Source: Syntrophobacterales bacterium (GTDB lineage Bacteria > Desulfobacterota > Syntrophia > Syntrophales > UBA2210). From it: 45,793 nucleotides of DNA. Each line of letters starts with the position of its first letter. The stretch's first letter is position 1. Of the stretch, positions 25,172-33,887 are shown one piece after another. The notes beneath the pieces are model-generated. The model saw only the letters and a program-made list of their open reading frames with translations, made no database searches and had not been told where the DNA came from. Made by a program: the position numbers and the translations under genes. The stretch covers positions 1 through 45,793 of the forward strand of contig JAGGXJ010000017.1 of NCBI GenBank assembly GCA_021163105.1, given 5' to 3'.

Positions 25172-27655
25172 ATGAGTAAAAACAGATTTAAAAAAGTGCC
25201 TCCGGAAAAGTTAAGGGTAAAAATCGATCCGGATTTGCTGGGTTTTGAGAGTACGGCAGACTGTGAATATCACGGCAGAATCATAGGCCAGGACAGGGCA
25301 ATAAAAGCCCTTACCATGGGACTGGAAATAGACAGTCCCGGTTACAACATCTACGCGGCCGGCCTGTCCGGAACGGGAAAAGCATCAACCATAAAAAATC
25401 TTCTTGAACAACTCGACCTGAAAAAGAAGATTCCTGACGATATTTGTTATGTCAACAATTTTAGAGATCCTGATATGCCCGTGGTTATCATGCTCCCGGC
25501 TGGACTGGGTAAACAGTTCCGGGAGGACATGGATGATATGATCCTGTATCTGCAAAAGCAGATCCCACACCTCTTTGAAAGCGAGGATTTTAAAAAGAGA
25601 TCCGAGCATATTGTAAACAGCTACATGGATAAACAGAAAGAAATAGTAAAAACCTTCAGCGAGAAAATACAGAAAGAGAATTTCCAACTGGTTCAATTTC
25701 AGATAGGTCCTTACACAAAACAGGATGTCGTGCCTGTCTACGAGGGAAAACCGATTCAAATCGAACAACTGGAATCGCTCGTAGAACAGGATGAGTTTGA
25801 CAGGAAAAAATTCGAAAGGATAGGGGAAAAACTTAGCGAACTGAGGATTGAACTCGACTCAACCATGAAAGAAACAAGGAAGATTGAGAAGAAAATCAGG
25901 GAAGAGATAGATTCTCTCGAGTATAAGATGGGTCTTCCTGTGGTAAGTGAACATATATCGGATATCATTTTGAAATATGAAAAATACAGTGACAAAATTA
26001 AGGATTACCTGAAGAATATTCAGGAGAACATTCTGTCAAACCTGAAACTGTTTCAGGAAAAGGACGAAGAAAAACAGTCTGCGCCACTTCCTTTCCTGCC
26101 GAGTGGTACAACCGAGGAAAAGTTTACCGAGTACAAAATTAACGTTCTGGTTGATAACTCTCAGACAAAGGCAACTCCCGTCATAATCGAAAACACGCCC
26201 ACATACAGAAACTTGTTTGGTACCATAGAGAGAGAAGTTGATCGTTCCGGTTTCTGGAAAACCGATTTTACAAAGATAAAACCGGGCTCACTCTTGCGTG
26301 CCAACGGTGGATATATAGTTTTCAATGCCATTGAAGCCCTCACAGAATACGGCGTATGGAAATTTCTGAAGAGAACACTGGAAAACAGGCTGCTGACCAT
26401 GCAGCCTTACGACCCGTTAAACATAGCATCAACCGCGATAAAACCGGAGCCCATACCGATAGATGTCAAGGTTGTTATGCTGGGTGACAACTATATATAT
26501 CACCAGCTTTATAACCTGGAAGACAGTTTCAGCAAGATATTCAAGATAAAGGCACCCTTTGACACGGAGATGTCGAATAACAAAAAACACATATCGGACT
26601 ACGCATGCTTTATAAGGAAAATAGCGGAAGATGAGGGACTGTTACAATTTCACAAGAGCGCCGTGGCAGCAATGGTCGAATTCGGGATAAGACTAACAGG
26701 AAAACAGAAGAAGCTTTCCACCCGTTTCAGCGAGATAGCGGATCTTATCAGAGAGGCAAGCTACTGGGCCAGGAAGGACGGAAGCGCCGTTGTTATGGAA
26801 GCGCATGTTGATAAGGCCTGGGAAGAGAAGATTGAGAGGGTAAAACTTATTGAGGATAAGATACAGGAAATGATTGAAGAGGGCACTATCATGATCGACA
26901 CAGAGGGAGAGGTCACAGGTCAGGTAAACGGTCTGTCAGTTTACGACTTGGGTGACTATACCTTTGGAAAACCCTCAAGAATAACCGCCGAAACTTCAAT
27001 GGGGAGGGCGGGTGTAATCAACATTGAAAGAGAGGCAAAGCTCTCGGGAAAAACCCATGATAAGGGTGTTCTGATCCTGGAGGGTTTTTTCAGGGGAAGG
27101 TATACTCAGGACAAACCCCTGACTATGAGTGTTAGTATATGTTTTGAACAATCATATGGAGGAGTTGAAGGAGACAGCGCTTCATCATCGGAGGTATGTG
27201 CCATCCTGTCAAGCCTGTCGGGTCTGCCTGTCAGGCAGTGTCTTGCGATGACTGGCTCGGTTAATCAGAAAGGCGAAATACAGCCGGTGGGGGGTATTAA
27301 CCAGAAGGTTGAAGGGTTCTATGACGTATGCAGGGCAATGGAAAACGATTTGACAGGAGCCCAGGGTGTGATTATCCCGGCTTTGAACATTTCCGGTTTA
27401 ATGTTGAGAAAAGATGTGGTACAAGCCGTTTCGGAAGGTAAATTCCACATATATCCCGTCAGCACTATCGATGAATGCATAGCGATACTGACAGGTGTGG
27501 AGACGGGGGAAAGAGATAAAGAAGGAAACTATCCCCCAGAGACGGTAAACTTCCTTGTGAATGAAAAACTGGAATTCCTCGCGAAAGGGCTCAGGGATTT
27601 CGGAGAGGAAAAGTCTGAGACACAGGAACTGCCTGAAAATAATATAGAGAATTGA
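25172..27655 (+). CDS. Lon-like ATP-dependent protease (AAA_32/S16 type)
   Basis: 827 aa from ATG 25172. The N-terminal region has a Walker A loop GLSGTGKAST (Lys70). The middle part holds coiled coil (~160-290) and an AAA_32-type ATPase region. The C-terminal ~200 residues are a Lon S16 protease domain with the Ser-Lys dyad: Ser669 in EGDSASSSEVCAILSSLSG and Lys712 in GGINQKVEGF. The arrangement matches the LonB-like bacterial ATPase-proteases of ~800 aa rather than classical Lon, with no N-terminal LON substrate-binding domain. Frames extending upstream to 24941 run through the hairpin region and are rejected. The Shine-Dalgarno (GAGGG, ~12 bases upstream) is weak. Confidence 0.9.
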   Translation: MSKNRFKKVPPEKLRVKIDPDLLGFESTADCEYHGRIIGQDRAIKALTMGLEIDSPGYNIYAAGLSGTGKASTIKNLLEQLDLKKKIPDDICYVNNFRDPDMPVVIMLPAGLGKQFREDMDDMILYLQKQIPHLFESEDFKKRSEHIVNSYMDKQKEIVKTFSEKIQKENFQLVQFQIGPYTKQDVVPVYEGKPIQIEQLESLVEQDEFDRKKFERIGEKLSELRIELDSTMKETRKIEKKIREEIDSLEYKMGLPVVSEHISDIILKYEKYSDKIKDYLKNIQENILSNLKLFQEKDEEKQSAPLPFLPSGTTEEKFTEYKINVLVDNSQTKATPVIIENTPTYRNLFGTIEREVDRSGFWKTDFTKIKPGSLLRANGGYIVFNAIEALTEYGVWKFLKRTLENRLLTMQPYDPLNIASTAIKPEPIPIDVKVVMLGDNYIYHQLYNLEDSFSKIFKIKAPFDTEMSNNKKHISDYACFIRKIAEDEGLLQFHKSAVAAMVEFGIRLTGKQKKLSTRFSEIADLIREASYWARKDGSAVVMEAHVDKAWEEKIERVKLIEDKIQEMIEEGTIMIDTEGEVTGQVNGLSVYDLGDYTFGKPSRITAETSMGRAGVINIEREAKLSGKTHDKGVLILEGFFRGRYTQDKPLTMSVSICFEQSYGGVEGDSASSSEVCAILSSLSGLPVRQCLAMTGSVNQKGEIQPVGGINQKVEGFYDVCRAMENDLTGAQGVIIPALNISGLMLRKDVVQAVSEGKFHIYPVSTIDECIAILTGVETGERDKEGNYPPETVNFLVNEKLEFLAKGLRDFGEEKSETQELPENNIEN

Positions 27656-27667
27656 AAGGATATTGTT

Positions 27668-28063
27668 ATGAAAAGAGTTAACTGGCTTATAATCCTGATA
27701 GTTGGCACCTTTGCGCTGTCGGGCTGCGTTCCCCTTGTTGTAGGAGGTGCCGCGGTCACGGGAGGAACAGGGGCATATTTCTATATAAGTGGCGAATTAA
27801 AGACTGATTACCACTATTCATTTGACAAAACATGGGATGCCTGCGAGAAAACCGTGGCTTATATGAATGCGACTGATGTACTCCCTGTAAAAGAAATAAG
27901 CACCGGAACAATCAATGCCGTCATAGATGGCGAGAAGGTTCATTTTGTTGTCAAATATAAGGCAAAAGGTCTGACTACGGTATCCATCAGAGTCGGCATG
28001 CTCGGAGACAAAGCAGCGTCACAACGCCTGCATGACAAGGTGGTTGATTACCTGCTTAAATAA
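27668..28063 (+). CDS. DUF3568-family lipoprotein
   Basis: 131 aa. Signal peptide with lipobox LSGC (Cys20), then PLVVGGAAVTGGTGAYFYIS, a glycine-rich stretch, and a small alpha/beta domain (HYSFDKTWDACEKTVAYMN, HFVVKYKAKGLTTVSIRVG, ASQRLHDKVVDYLLK) as in DUF3568. Predicted to be anchored in the outer or inner membrane, facing the periplasm. Role unknown. AAAGGA precedes the ATG. It follows the Lon-like gene at 12 bp and may share its transcript. Confidence 0.85.
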   Translation: MKRVNWLIILIVGTFALSGCVPLVVGGAAVTGGTGAYFYISGELKTDYHYSFDKTWDACEKTVAYMNATDVLPVKEISTGTINAVIDGEKVHFVVKYKAKGLTTVSIRVGMLGDKAASQRLHDKVVDYLLK

Positions 28064-28064
28064 T

Positions 28065-28129
28065 GATCGGGAACAGGAGGGTATGGACAAGCAGAGTTTG
28101 TTCATACCCTCGAGATCTGATCCCCGATC
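28065..28129 (+). terminator. Nested hairpin between DUF3568 gene and arn operon
   Basis: Inner stem GAGGGTATG (28077-28085) with CATACCCTC (28103-28111), continuing inward across one mismatch by ACAA/TTGT. Outer stem GATCGGG (28065-28071) with CCCGATC (28123-28129). No T-tract follows, so termination is unproven; it could equally be a leader structure of the arn operon. Confidence 0.45.
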
Positions 28130-28156
28130 CCCATTCGAAAAATTGAATCCATACCT

Positions 28157-29197
28157 ATGTTAAAAAAATTGCTTCTCGGAATTGCCATAGGCGTTTTCTT
28201 TATATATCTCTCTTTCAAAGGCATCGATCTGAAAGGTATAACCGCCGGGTTAAAAAACGCGAACCTTTTCTTTGTCATTCCTTTTCTGTGCCTTATGGTC
28301 CTCATACAGATGCTCAAATCATACAGATGGGGCATCATCATGGAACCCCTCATGAAGATTGACCAATTCTCACTCTTTTCTGTAACCAACGTCGGGTTTC
28401 TGGCCGTGATAGCTATTCCCGCCAGAATCGGTGAACTCGCGCGGCCCTATCTCATCAGTACAAAGACAGGTATCAGCATGTCCTCGGCGGTGGGAACTGT
28501 CATGGTAGAGCGCGTCTTTGACGCCCTGACCGTGCTGACAGTATTCTTCATTGTTGTCCTGTTCACACCGCTCCCTCCATGGCTGATCAGGGGTAGTCTC
28601 ATTTTTCTCTTTCTGGTACTCGCCCTTCTTGGACTGATGGTTTTTCTTATTCTTAGAAAAGAGACTTCCCTGAAAATCCTTTCCCCTGTCGTAAAATTAT
28701 TCCCCGTAAAATGGCATTCCAGGTTGACGGGGCTTATAGACCGTTTTGTCGATGGGTTCAAAATCATTTCCCATCAAAGACACATGTACTATCTGGTATT
28801 TTTGTCAATATCGATATGGGTAATCGACGCGGTGGCCATGTATGTTCTTTTTTTCGCGTTTGATATCGATCTCCCTCTGTCGGCCGCCTTTGTCCTTATG
28901 GCTACAATTATTTTGGGTATTGCCATCCCAGCCGCTCCCGGATTCGTAGGAAACTGGCATTTCTTCTGCGTGCTGGGACTCGGCTTGTTCGGTATTGATA
29001 AAACCGGGGCACTTACCTATGCCATAGTCCTTCACTTTCTGAGTATCGGGATCATCGTCATACTGGGGCTCGCTTTTCTACCCTTCAACCGGTTTTCTCT
29101 GTCCGACATTAAAAGCAAATTTTCCATCAACAGCGGGGAATTTGTCGACCCGGAGAAAACACACTTTACAGAACAAAATGCAGGGTTGGAAAAATGA
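28157..29197 (+). CDS. LPG-synthase-TM / UPF0104 family membrane protein, putative lipid carrier flippase
   Basis: 346 aa with about eight to nine membrane helices. Family features: FKGIDLKGITAGL near the N-terminus, ARIGELARPYL (~residue 95), VERVFDALTVL, and PAAPGFVGNWHFFCVLGLGLFG, the family's Pro-Gly loop. It lacks the cytoplasmic MprF lysyl-transferase domain, so it is only the membrane domain. Such proteins (PF03706) accompany lipid and glycolipid pathways, often as suspected flippases. It is translationally coupled to arnT by an ATGA overlap, in an operon lacking arnE and arnF, so I infer that it may move undecaprenyl-phosphate-L-Ara4N to the periplasmic face. Not proven. Confidence 0.8.
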   Translation: MLKKLLLGIAIGVFFIYLSFKGIDLKGITAGLKNANLFFVIPFLCLMVLIQMLKSYRWGIIMEPLMKIDQFSLFSVTNVGFLAVIAIPARIGELARPYLISTKTGISMSSAVGTVMVERVFDALTVLTVFFIVVLFTPLPPWLIRGSLIFLFLVLALLGLMVFLILRKETSLKILSPVVKLFPVKWHSRLTGLIDRFVDGFKIISHQRHMYYLVFLSISIWVIDAVAMYVLFFAFDIDLPLSAAFVLMATIILGIAIPAAPGFVGNWHFFCVLGLGLFGIDKTGALTYAIVLHFLSIGIIVILGLAFLPFNRFSLSDIKSKFSINSGEFVDPEKTHFTEQNAGLEK

Positions 29198-30852
29198 AGG
29201 GAAAACTGTTGTTTCTTTTTATTGTCCCTCTGTTCTTATATGTTGTGCTGTTGCCCGCCATGCCTCTGATGGAACCGGATGAAGCGCGGTACAGCGACAT
29301 CCCCAGCCTGATGAACAGCACCGGAGACTATGTCACCCCTCATCTTAAGCATGTAAAATATCTTGAAAAACCACCTCTCTGCTACTGGGCAACGGCTCTG
29401 TCATTCAAGCTATTTGGTGAAAATGATTTTTCGTCGAGACTTTTTGTGGGGTTATGCGCCTGGGGATGTATTATTCTCGTATATTTTATGGGTGTATTCT
29501 TCGCCAATGAAAAGACCGGATTATATTCAGCAGGGGTCCTAACAACATTTCTGTTCCATTTTATCCTTGGAAGGTTAAACATATTAGACGTTCCTCTTGC
29601 CTTTTTCGTATGTCTCGCCATCTGGGCCGGATACCGGCATATAGAAGGAGGAGGGCGAAAGAAGGCCTGGATCTATCTCTTCTATCTTTCCGGCGCTCTG
29701 GCTTTTCTGACAAAGGGACTGATCGGCATTGTCTTTCCATTTGCGATACTGATATTCTGGATTCTTATCTCCTGGAGATGGCGTGATCTATTTATGCTCT
29801 TTTCGCCGGCGGGATTCCTGATTCTGCTCGCTATATCATGTCCATGGGTAATTCTCGCGCAACAGGCAAACAGCGATTTTCTGTGGTTCTTTTTTGTTCA
29901 GGAACATTTTCTGAGGTATACTACAACAATGCACGGAAAAGAAAACCCGCTTCTCTATTATGTACCCATAATTATAGCAGGCACACTGCCTTGGTGCGCA
30001 TTTCTGGTCGAGGCCATGACGGGAAAAACCGAAAATCCCGACAGGAAAATTTCCTTTCGGGGGAAATTTGACTGGCGTTTTCTCTTTACGTGGTTTGTCT
30101 TCATCTTCGCATTTTTTTCGCTCTCTTCATCTAAACTGATACCATATATGACCCCTTTATTTCTGCCCCTGGCGGTAATCTTCGGATACATTTTCAGCCT
30201 CTATGATGACCGGGAGAGAACACTGACAGGCAAGGGGAAACTCTTTCTCCTGCCTGTTGCTATTCAGTCCTGCATGTTTATAATTGTGCTGTATGTTCCA
30301 CTGTTTATTAAAAGGCACAACATTACTTTGAGCGAGTGGCTTCCGCTGATAGCCATCCCCTTTGTACTGCAGGTTCTGATCGTGTTTCTGCCGTATTTTG
30401 CAAAAAAAAGGTGGAACAGAGGCTGGTTTCTGACCATCTACTTAATCTCTGCACTGTTTCTGGCTTCGCTGCTCTTGCCACTTTCCCATTTTCTGACTCC
30501 CTATAAATCTGCATATCCGGTAACACAAACAATTAAATCCATGCTTCCCGCCGGTGAAGATCTGTTTCAATACGGAATATCTCTCTACGGGATCGATTTT
30601 TACAGCAAGATAAGAACTCCCGTTGTTGATGATTTCGGGGAATTGGGATATGGTATAAAAGAACTTTCTCCTGATGAAAGAGCCCGTTATTTCCTGACAT
30701 CCAAAGATTTTTTCAAATTATGCAGAGAAAAGGGTGATGTATACTGCGTAACAAAATACAGGAGAAGGGTTGAAAAGCTGAAAAAGAATATCCCGGATGT
30801 AGAGGTGCTGTGGAGCAACGGCGCTTTTTATCTCCTGCGCCTGCGATGTTGA
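29194..30852 (+). CDS. arnT: Lipid A L-Ara4N glycosyltransferase (ArnT/GT83 family)
   Basis: 552 aa, about 12 membrane helices. It transfers 4-amino-4-deoxy-L-arabinose from undecaprenyl phosphate to lipid A on the periplasmic face. The catalytic N-terminal motif MEPDEARYSDIPSLMNS (~residues 26-42) carries the DE pair conserved in ArnT/PMT-type enzymes; YVTPHLKHVKYLEKPPLCYW follows, as in ArnT. The C-terminal soluble domain covers the last ~100 residues. ArnT identity rests on this context and the surrounding arn genes; a related GT83 transferring another sugar is less likely. Starts by ATGA overlap with the upstream membrane protein. Confidence 0.9.
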   Translation: MKGKLLFLFIVPLFLYVVLLPAMPLMEPDEARYSDIPSLMNSTGDYVTPHLKHVKYLEKPPLCYWATALSFKLFGENDFSSRLFVGLCAWGCIILVYFMGVFFANEKTGLYSAGVLTTFLFHFILGRLNILDVPLAFFVCLAIWAGYRHIEGGGRKKAWIYLFYLSGALAFLTKGLIGIVFPFAILIFWILISWRWRDLFMLFSPAGFLILLAISCPWVILAQQANSDFLWFFFVQEHFLRYTTTMHGKENPLLYYVPIIIAGTLPWCAFLVEAMTGKTENPDRKISFRGKFDWRFLFTWFVFIFAFFSLSSSKLIPYMTPLFLPLAVIFGYIFSLYDDRERTLTGKGKLFLLPVAIQSCMFIIVLYVPLFIKRHNITLSEWLPLIAIPFVLQVLIVFLPYFAKKRWNRGWFLTIYLISALFLASLLLPLSHFLTPYKSAYPVTQTIKSMLPAGEDLFQYGISLYGIDFYSKIRTPVVDDFGELGYGIKELSPDERARYFLTSKDFFKLCREKGDVYCVTKYRRRVEKLKKNIPDVEVLWSNGAFYLLRLRC

Positions 30853-30863
30853 GGATTTGATTT

Positions 30864-32015
30864 ATGAAAATAAGAGAAGATTTTCTGCCCCTGAGCAAGC
30901 CGTCAATCGGGGAAGAAGAAATAAACGGCGTCGTCGCGTGTCTGAAATCCGGGTGGATTACTACGGGTCCCGTGTGCAAAAAATTCGAAGATAAGTTCTG
31001 CGAAATCACCGGAGCGCCCCATGCGATATCTCTCAGCTCAGGCACAGCCGGCATGCATCTTATGATGCTGTCCCTTGGATTAAAAGAGGGGGACGAAATC
31101 ATAACACCCTCAATGACCTTTGCCTCCACCATTAATATGATTACATTGTGCGGAGCAAAACCCGTTTTTGTCGATATTCATTATGATACTCTTAATATTA
31201 ATGAGGAACTGATTGAAAATGCCGTCACCGGGAAAACAAAGGCTATTATCCCCGTTCATTTTGCGGGCGCCCCCGCCGACATGGACGGAATAATGAATAT
31301 TGCTGAAAGACACAACCTTGTCGTGATTGAGGATGCGGCACATGCCCTGGGAACCCGCTATAAAGGTGTTCATGCCGGGGGATTCGGACGGAATGCTATC
31401 TTTTCCTTTCATCCCCTGAAAAATATCACGGCCGGTGAAGGCGGCATGATAACACTCAGCGACTCTCAGCTCGAACAGCGGCTGCGTCTTCTCAGATTTC
31501 ATGGTATCGAACGGGATGCGTGGAAAAGATATGGCAAGGGTGGCAACCCGGAGTATGATATAAATGAACCCGGATTCAAATATAATCTGACGGACATCCA
31601 GGCCGCCCTTGGATTGGCTCAGCTTGCCAGGCTGGAAGAGCTCAATAACCGCCGAAGGGAACTGGCTGATCTTTACAGGGAAAATCTGGCAGGTGTAAAG
31701 GGCATTGACATACCGGGGGTCCCTTCATACCGGCACGTTCACGCATGGCATCTTTTTGTTGTAAAAATAACGAGTATGAACAGAGAAACATTTATGAAAA
31801 ACCTGGCGGAATATAATATCGGCTATGGAATCCATTTCCCCGCCGGGCACCGCTTTGGCTATATAAAAGAAACGTACGGAATGATGAAAGAAAAACTGAA
31901 AGAAACAAGTCTGGCCGCAGACAGAATCGTATCCCTGCCTCTGTTTCCCGGTATGGAAAACGACGATGTTTCCTACGTCTGCGAAGCTATCAGGGAGATA
32001 TTAAGCCATGGATAA
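30864..32015 (+). CDS. arnB: UDP-4-amino-4-deoxy-L-arabinose aminotransferase
   Basis: 383 aa DegT/DnrJ/EryC1/StrS-type PLP aminotransferase. It converts UDP-L-Ara4O to UDP-L-Ara4N with glutamate. Visible: LPLSKPSIGEEEINGV and LKSGWITTGP at the N-terminus, IEDAAHALG (PLP-binding Asp157) and FSFHPLKNITAGEGGM with PLP-Lys186. The N-terminal SKPSIGEEE and overall pattern are ArnB-like, and the gene lies next to arnC. 11 bp separate it from arnT; it overlaps arnC by 8 bp. Confidence 0.93.
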   Translation: MKIREDFLPLSKPSIGEEEINGVVACLKSGWITTGPVCKKFEDKFCEITGAPHAISLSSGTAGMHLMMLSLGLKEGDEIITPSMTFASTINMITLCGAKPVFVDIHYDTLNINEELIENAVTGKTKAIIPVHFAGAPADMDGIMNIAERHNLVVIEDAAHALGTRYKGVHAGGFGRNAIFSFHPLKNITAGEGGMITLSDSQLEQRLRLLRFHGIERDAWKRYGKGGNPEYDINEPGFKYNLTDIQAALGLAQLARLEELNNRRRELADLYRENLAGVKGIDIPGVPSYRHVHAWHLFVVKITSMNRETFMKNLAEYNIGYGIHFPAGHRFGYIKETYGMMKEKLKETSLAADRIVSLPLFPGMENDDVSYVCEAIREILSHG

Positions 32016-32967
32016 CGAAACAATGATTTCAGTTGTAATCCCTGTGTACAACGAAGAGATGAACATCCATCCTCTTATGGAGCGTCTCAGACCTGTCATG
32101 AAAGGGATGAGAAGAAGATATGAGATCATCTTCGCGGATGACGGAAGTCGAGATAACAGCCTCTCCATACTTAAGGATCTTACAGTAGAACCTGAAGTGC
32201 TGGTTGTGGAACTTACAAAAAACTATGGGCAGCACGCGGCCATCTTTTCAGGGTTCTCAATCGCCAGGGGTGATATAATTATAACCTTGGATGCCGATCT
32301 GCAGAATCCACCTGAAGAGATCCCCCGGCTTGTCAAAGCAATGGAAGATGGGGGATACGACGTAGTCGGAACTATACGAAAAGAAAGAAAAGATTCCGTT
32401 TTCAGAACATTTCCATCCAGATTGATTAATATCGTTGCGAGAAAGATCACGGGGATTCACATGACCGATTGGGGGTGCATGCTGAGGGCATACAGGCGCA
32501 ACATTGTCGAACACATGTCGGAATGCCGCGAACAGGCCACTTTTATTCCGGCACTGGCGGTATATTTTGCCAAACATGTAACGGAGATTGAAGTAACCCA
32601 CGAAGAGCGACACTCGGGGAAATCAAACTACTCACTCAAAAAGCTTATAAACCTCCAGTTTGATCTCGTGTCTTCTTTTTCTGACTTTCCATTGAAACTG
32701 ATCATGTACAGCGGCCTGGGAATGGCTTTTCTGGGTATCTCTTTCGCCGCAATGCTCGTGATCGCCCGGCTTGTATATGGAGCTGCCTGGGCAGCTGAAG
32801 GTGTTTTTACCCTTTTCGCCGCCCTGTTCGCATTTGTGGGTTTCCAATTCTTTGCCCTTGGCGTTATGGGAGAATATATCGGACGGATATACAAAGAAGT
32901 CAGGAGAAGACCGGAGTACGTCATCGACAAAATCTATTCCTCCGACAGCAACGGAGATTCCCTATGA
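32008..32967 (+). CDS. arnC: Undecaprenyl-phosphate 4-deoxy-4-formamido-L-arabinose transferase
   Basis: 319 aa, GT2-family enzyme with an N-terminal GT-A domain: ISVVIPVYNEEMNIHPLM, FADDGSRDNS, DIIITLDADLQNPPEEI (DxD-type acid motif) and a QATFIPALAVYF region. Two membrane helices near the C-terminus (~230-260 and ~270-295). It attaches UDP-L-Ara4FN to undecaprenyl phosphate on the cytoplasmic side. Dolichol-phosphate-mannose-synthase-like relatives exist, but the arn context fixes the call. Overlaps the neighbours on both sides (8 bp and ATGA). Confidence 0.93.
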   Translation: MDNETMISVVIPVYNEEMNIHPLMERLRPVMKGMRRRYEIIFADDGSRDNSLSILKDLTVEPEVLVVELTKNYGQHAAIFSGFSIARGDIIITLDADLQNPPEEIPRLVKAMEDGGYDVVGTIRKERKDSVFRTFPSRLINIVARKITGIHMTDWGCMLRAYRRNIVEHMSECREQATFIPALAVYFAKHVTEIEVTHEERHSGKSNYSLKKLINLQFDLVSSFSDFPLKLIMYSGLGMAFLGISFAAMLVIARLVYGAAWAAEGVFTLFAALFAFVGFQFFALGVMGEYIGRIYKEVRRRPEYVIDKIYSSDSNGDSL

Positions 32968-33887
32968 AGGTGGTGGTGTTTGCCTATCATAACATGGGTA
33001 TTACCGGTCTTGAGGCCCTGAAAAAGGAGTACTTTGACATTCAGGCGATTGTTTCCCATCATGACAACCCGGAAGAGAACTGCTGGTTCGGCTCGGTTGT
33101 CGAATGGGCAAAAGAAAACGAGATACCCGTATACTGCCCCGCGGATGTCAATTCGCCCGAGTGGATTAAAAAGATACAGAATATGTCCCCTGATGTTATC
33201 TTCTCATTTTACTATCGCAATCTTCTAAGCGGCGACATATTGGACATTCCTTCATCAGGCGCGTATAACCTCCACGGTTCTCTTCTCCCGGCCTATCGAG
33301 GCAGATGTCCGGTAAACTGGGTTCTTGTGAATGGCGAGTCCTCAACTGGAGTTACTCTGCATCACATGGCAGAAACGCCGGACGCCGGGGATATCGTGGG
33401 ACAGAGAGAGATCCCGATAGAATTTGAGGACACGGCGTTTACACTCTACGGAAAGCTTTGCGAATGCGCGAAAGAACTTCTTTCAGAGCTTCTGCCCCTG
33501 GTAAAGAACGGCACGGCTCCACGCATTGCTCAGGACTTAAGTTCGGGGAATTACTATGGCGGCAGAGGACCGGAAGATGGAAAAATAGACTGGAGCTGGC
33601 CGGTTCGGAGGATATACAATCTCATACGGGCTGTGACCGATCCCTATCCGGGGGCTTTTACCACCCTTCCGGACGGGGAGAAACTCTTAATCTGGTGGGG
33701 AAAACCCGAACAGCGGGATGATTCCGGTGTCGGAAAAGGCGCTATAGAAGAAGATGGGAAAACCATATATATCAGGAGTGCGGATGGACGGCTGAAACTG
33801 GCAGATATCGAGATTGCGAATAACAGGCTGAAAGGACAGGAAGTTTTTGACTATTTCAAGAAAAAGAAAGGAATGATTCTGAAATGA
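32964..33887 (+). CDS. arnA: UDP-L-Ara4N formyltransferase (ArnA N-terminal domain as separate protein)
   Basis: 307 aa. Uses N10-formyl-tetrahydrofolate to formylate UDP-L-Ara4N. The catalytic triad of E. coli ArnA is at the same numbers here: Asn102 and His104 in YNLHGSLLPAYRGRCP, Asp140 in AETPDAGDIVG. The C-terminal ~100 residues are the OB-like domain of the formyltransferase family. In enterobacteria this domain is fused to the decarboxylase; here the polypeptide ends and the decarboxylase begins with its own ATG (ATGA overlap). Confidence 0.93.
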   Translation: MKVVVFAYHNMGITGLEALKKEYFDIQAIVSHHDNPEENCWFGSVVEWAKENEIPVYCPADVNSPEWIKKIQNMSPDVIFSFYYRNLLSGDILDIPSSGAYNLHGSLLPAYRGRCPVNWVLVNGESSTGVTLHHMAETPDAGDIVGQREIPIEFEDTAFTLYGKLCECAKELLSELLPLVKNGTAPRIAQDLSSGNYYGGRGPEDGKIDWSWPVRRIYNLIRAVTDPYPGAFTTLPDGEKLLIWWGKPEQRDDSGVGKGAIEEDGKTIYIRSADGRLKLADIEIANNRLKGQEVFDYFKKKKGMILK

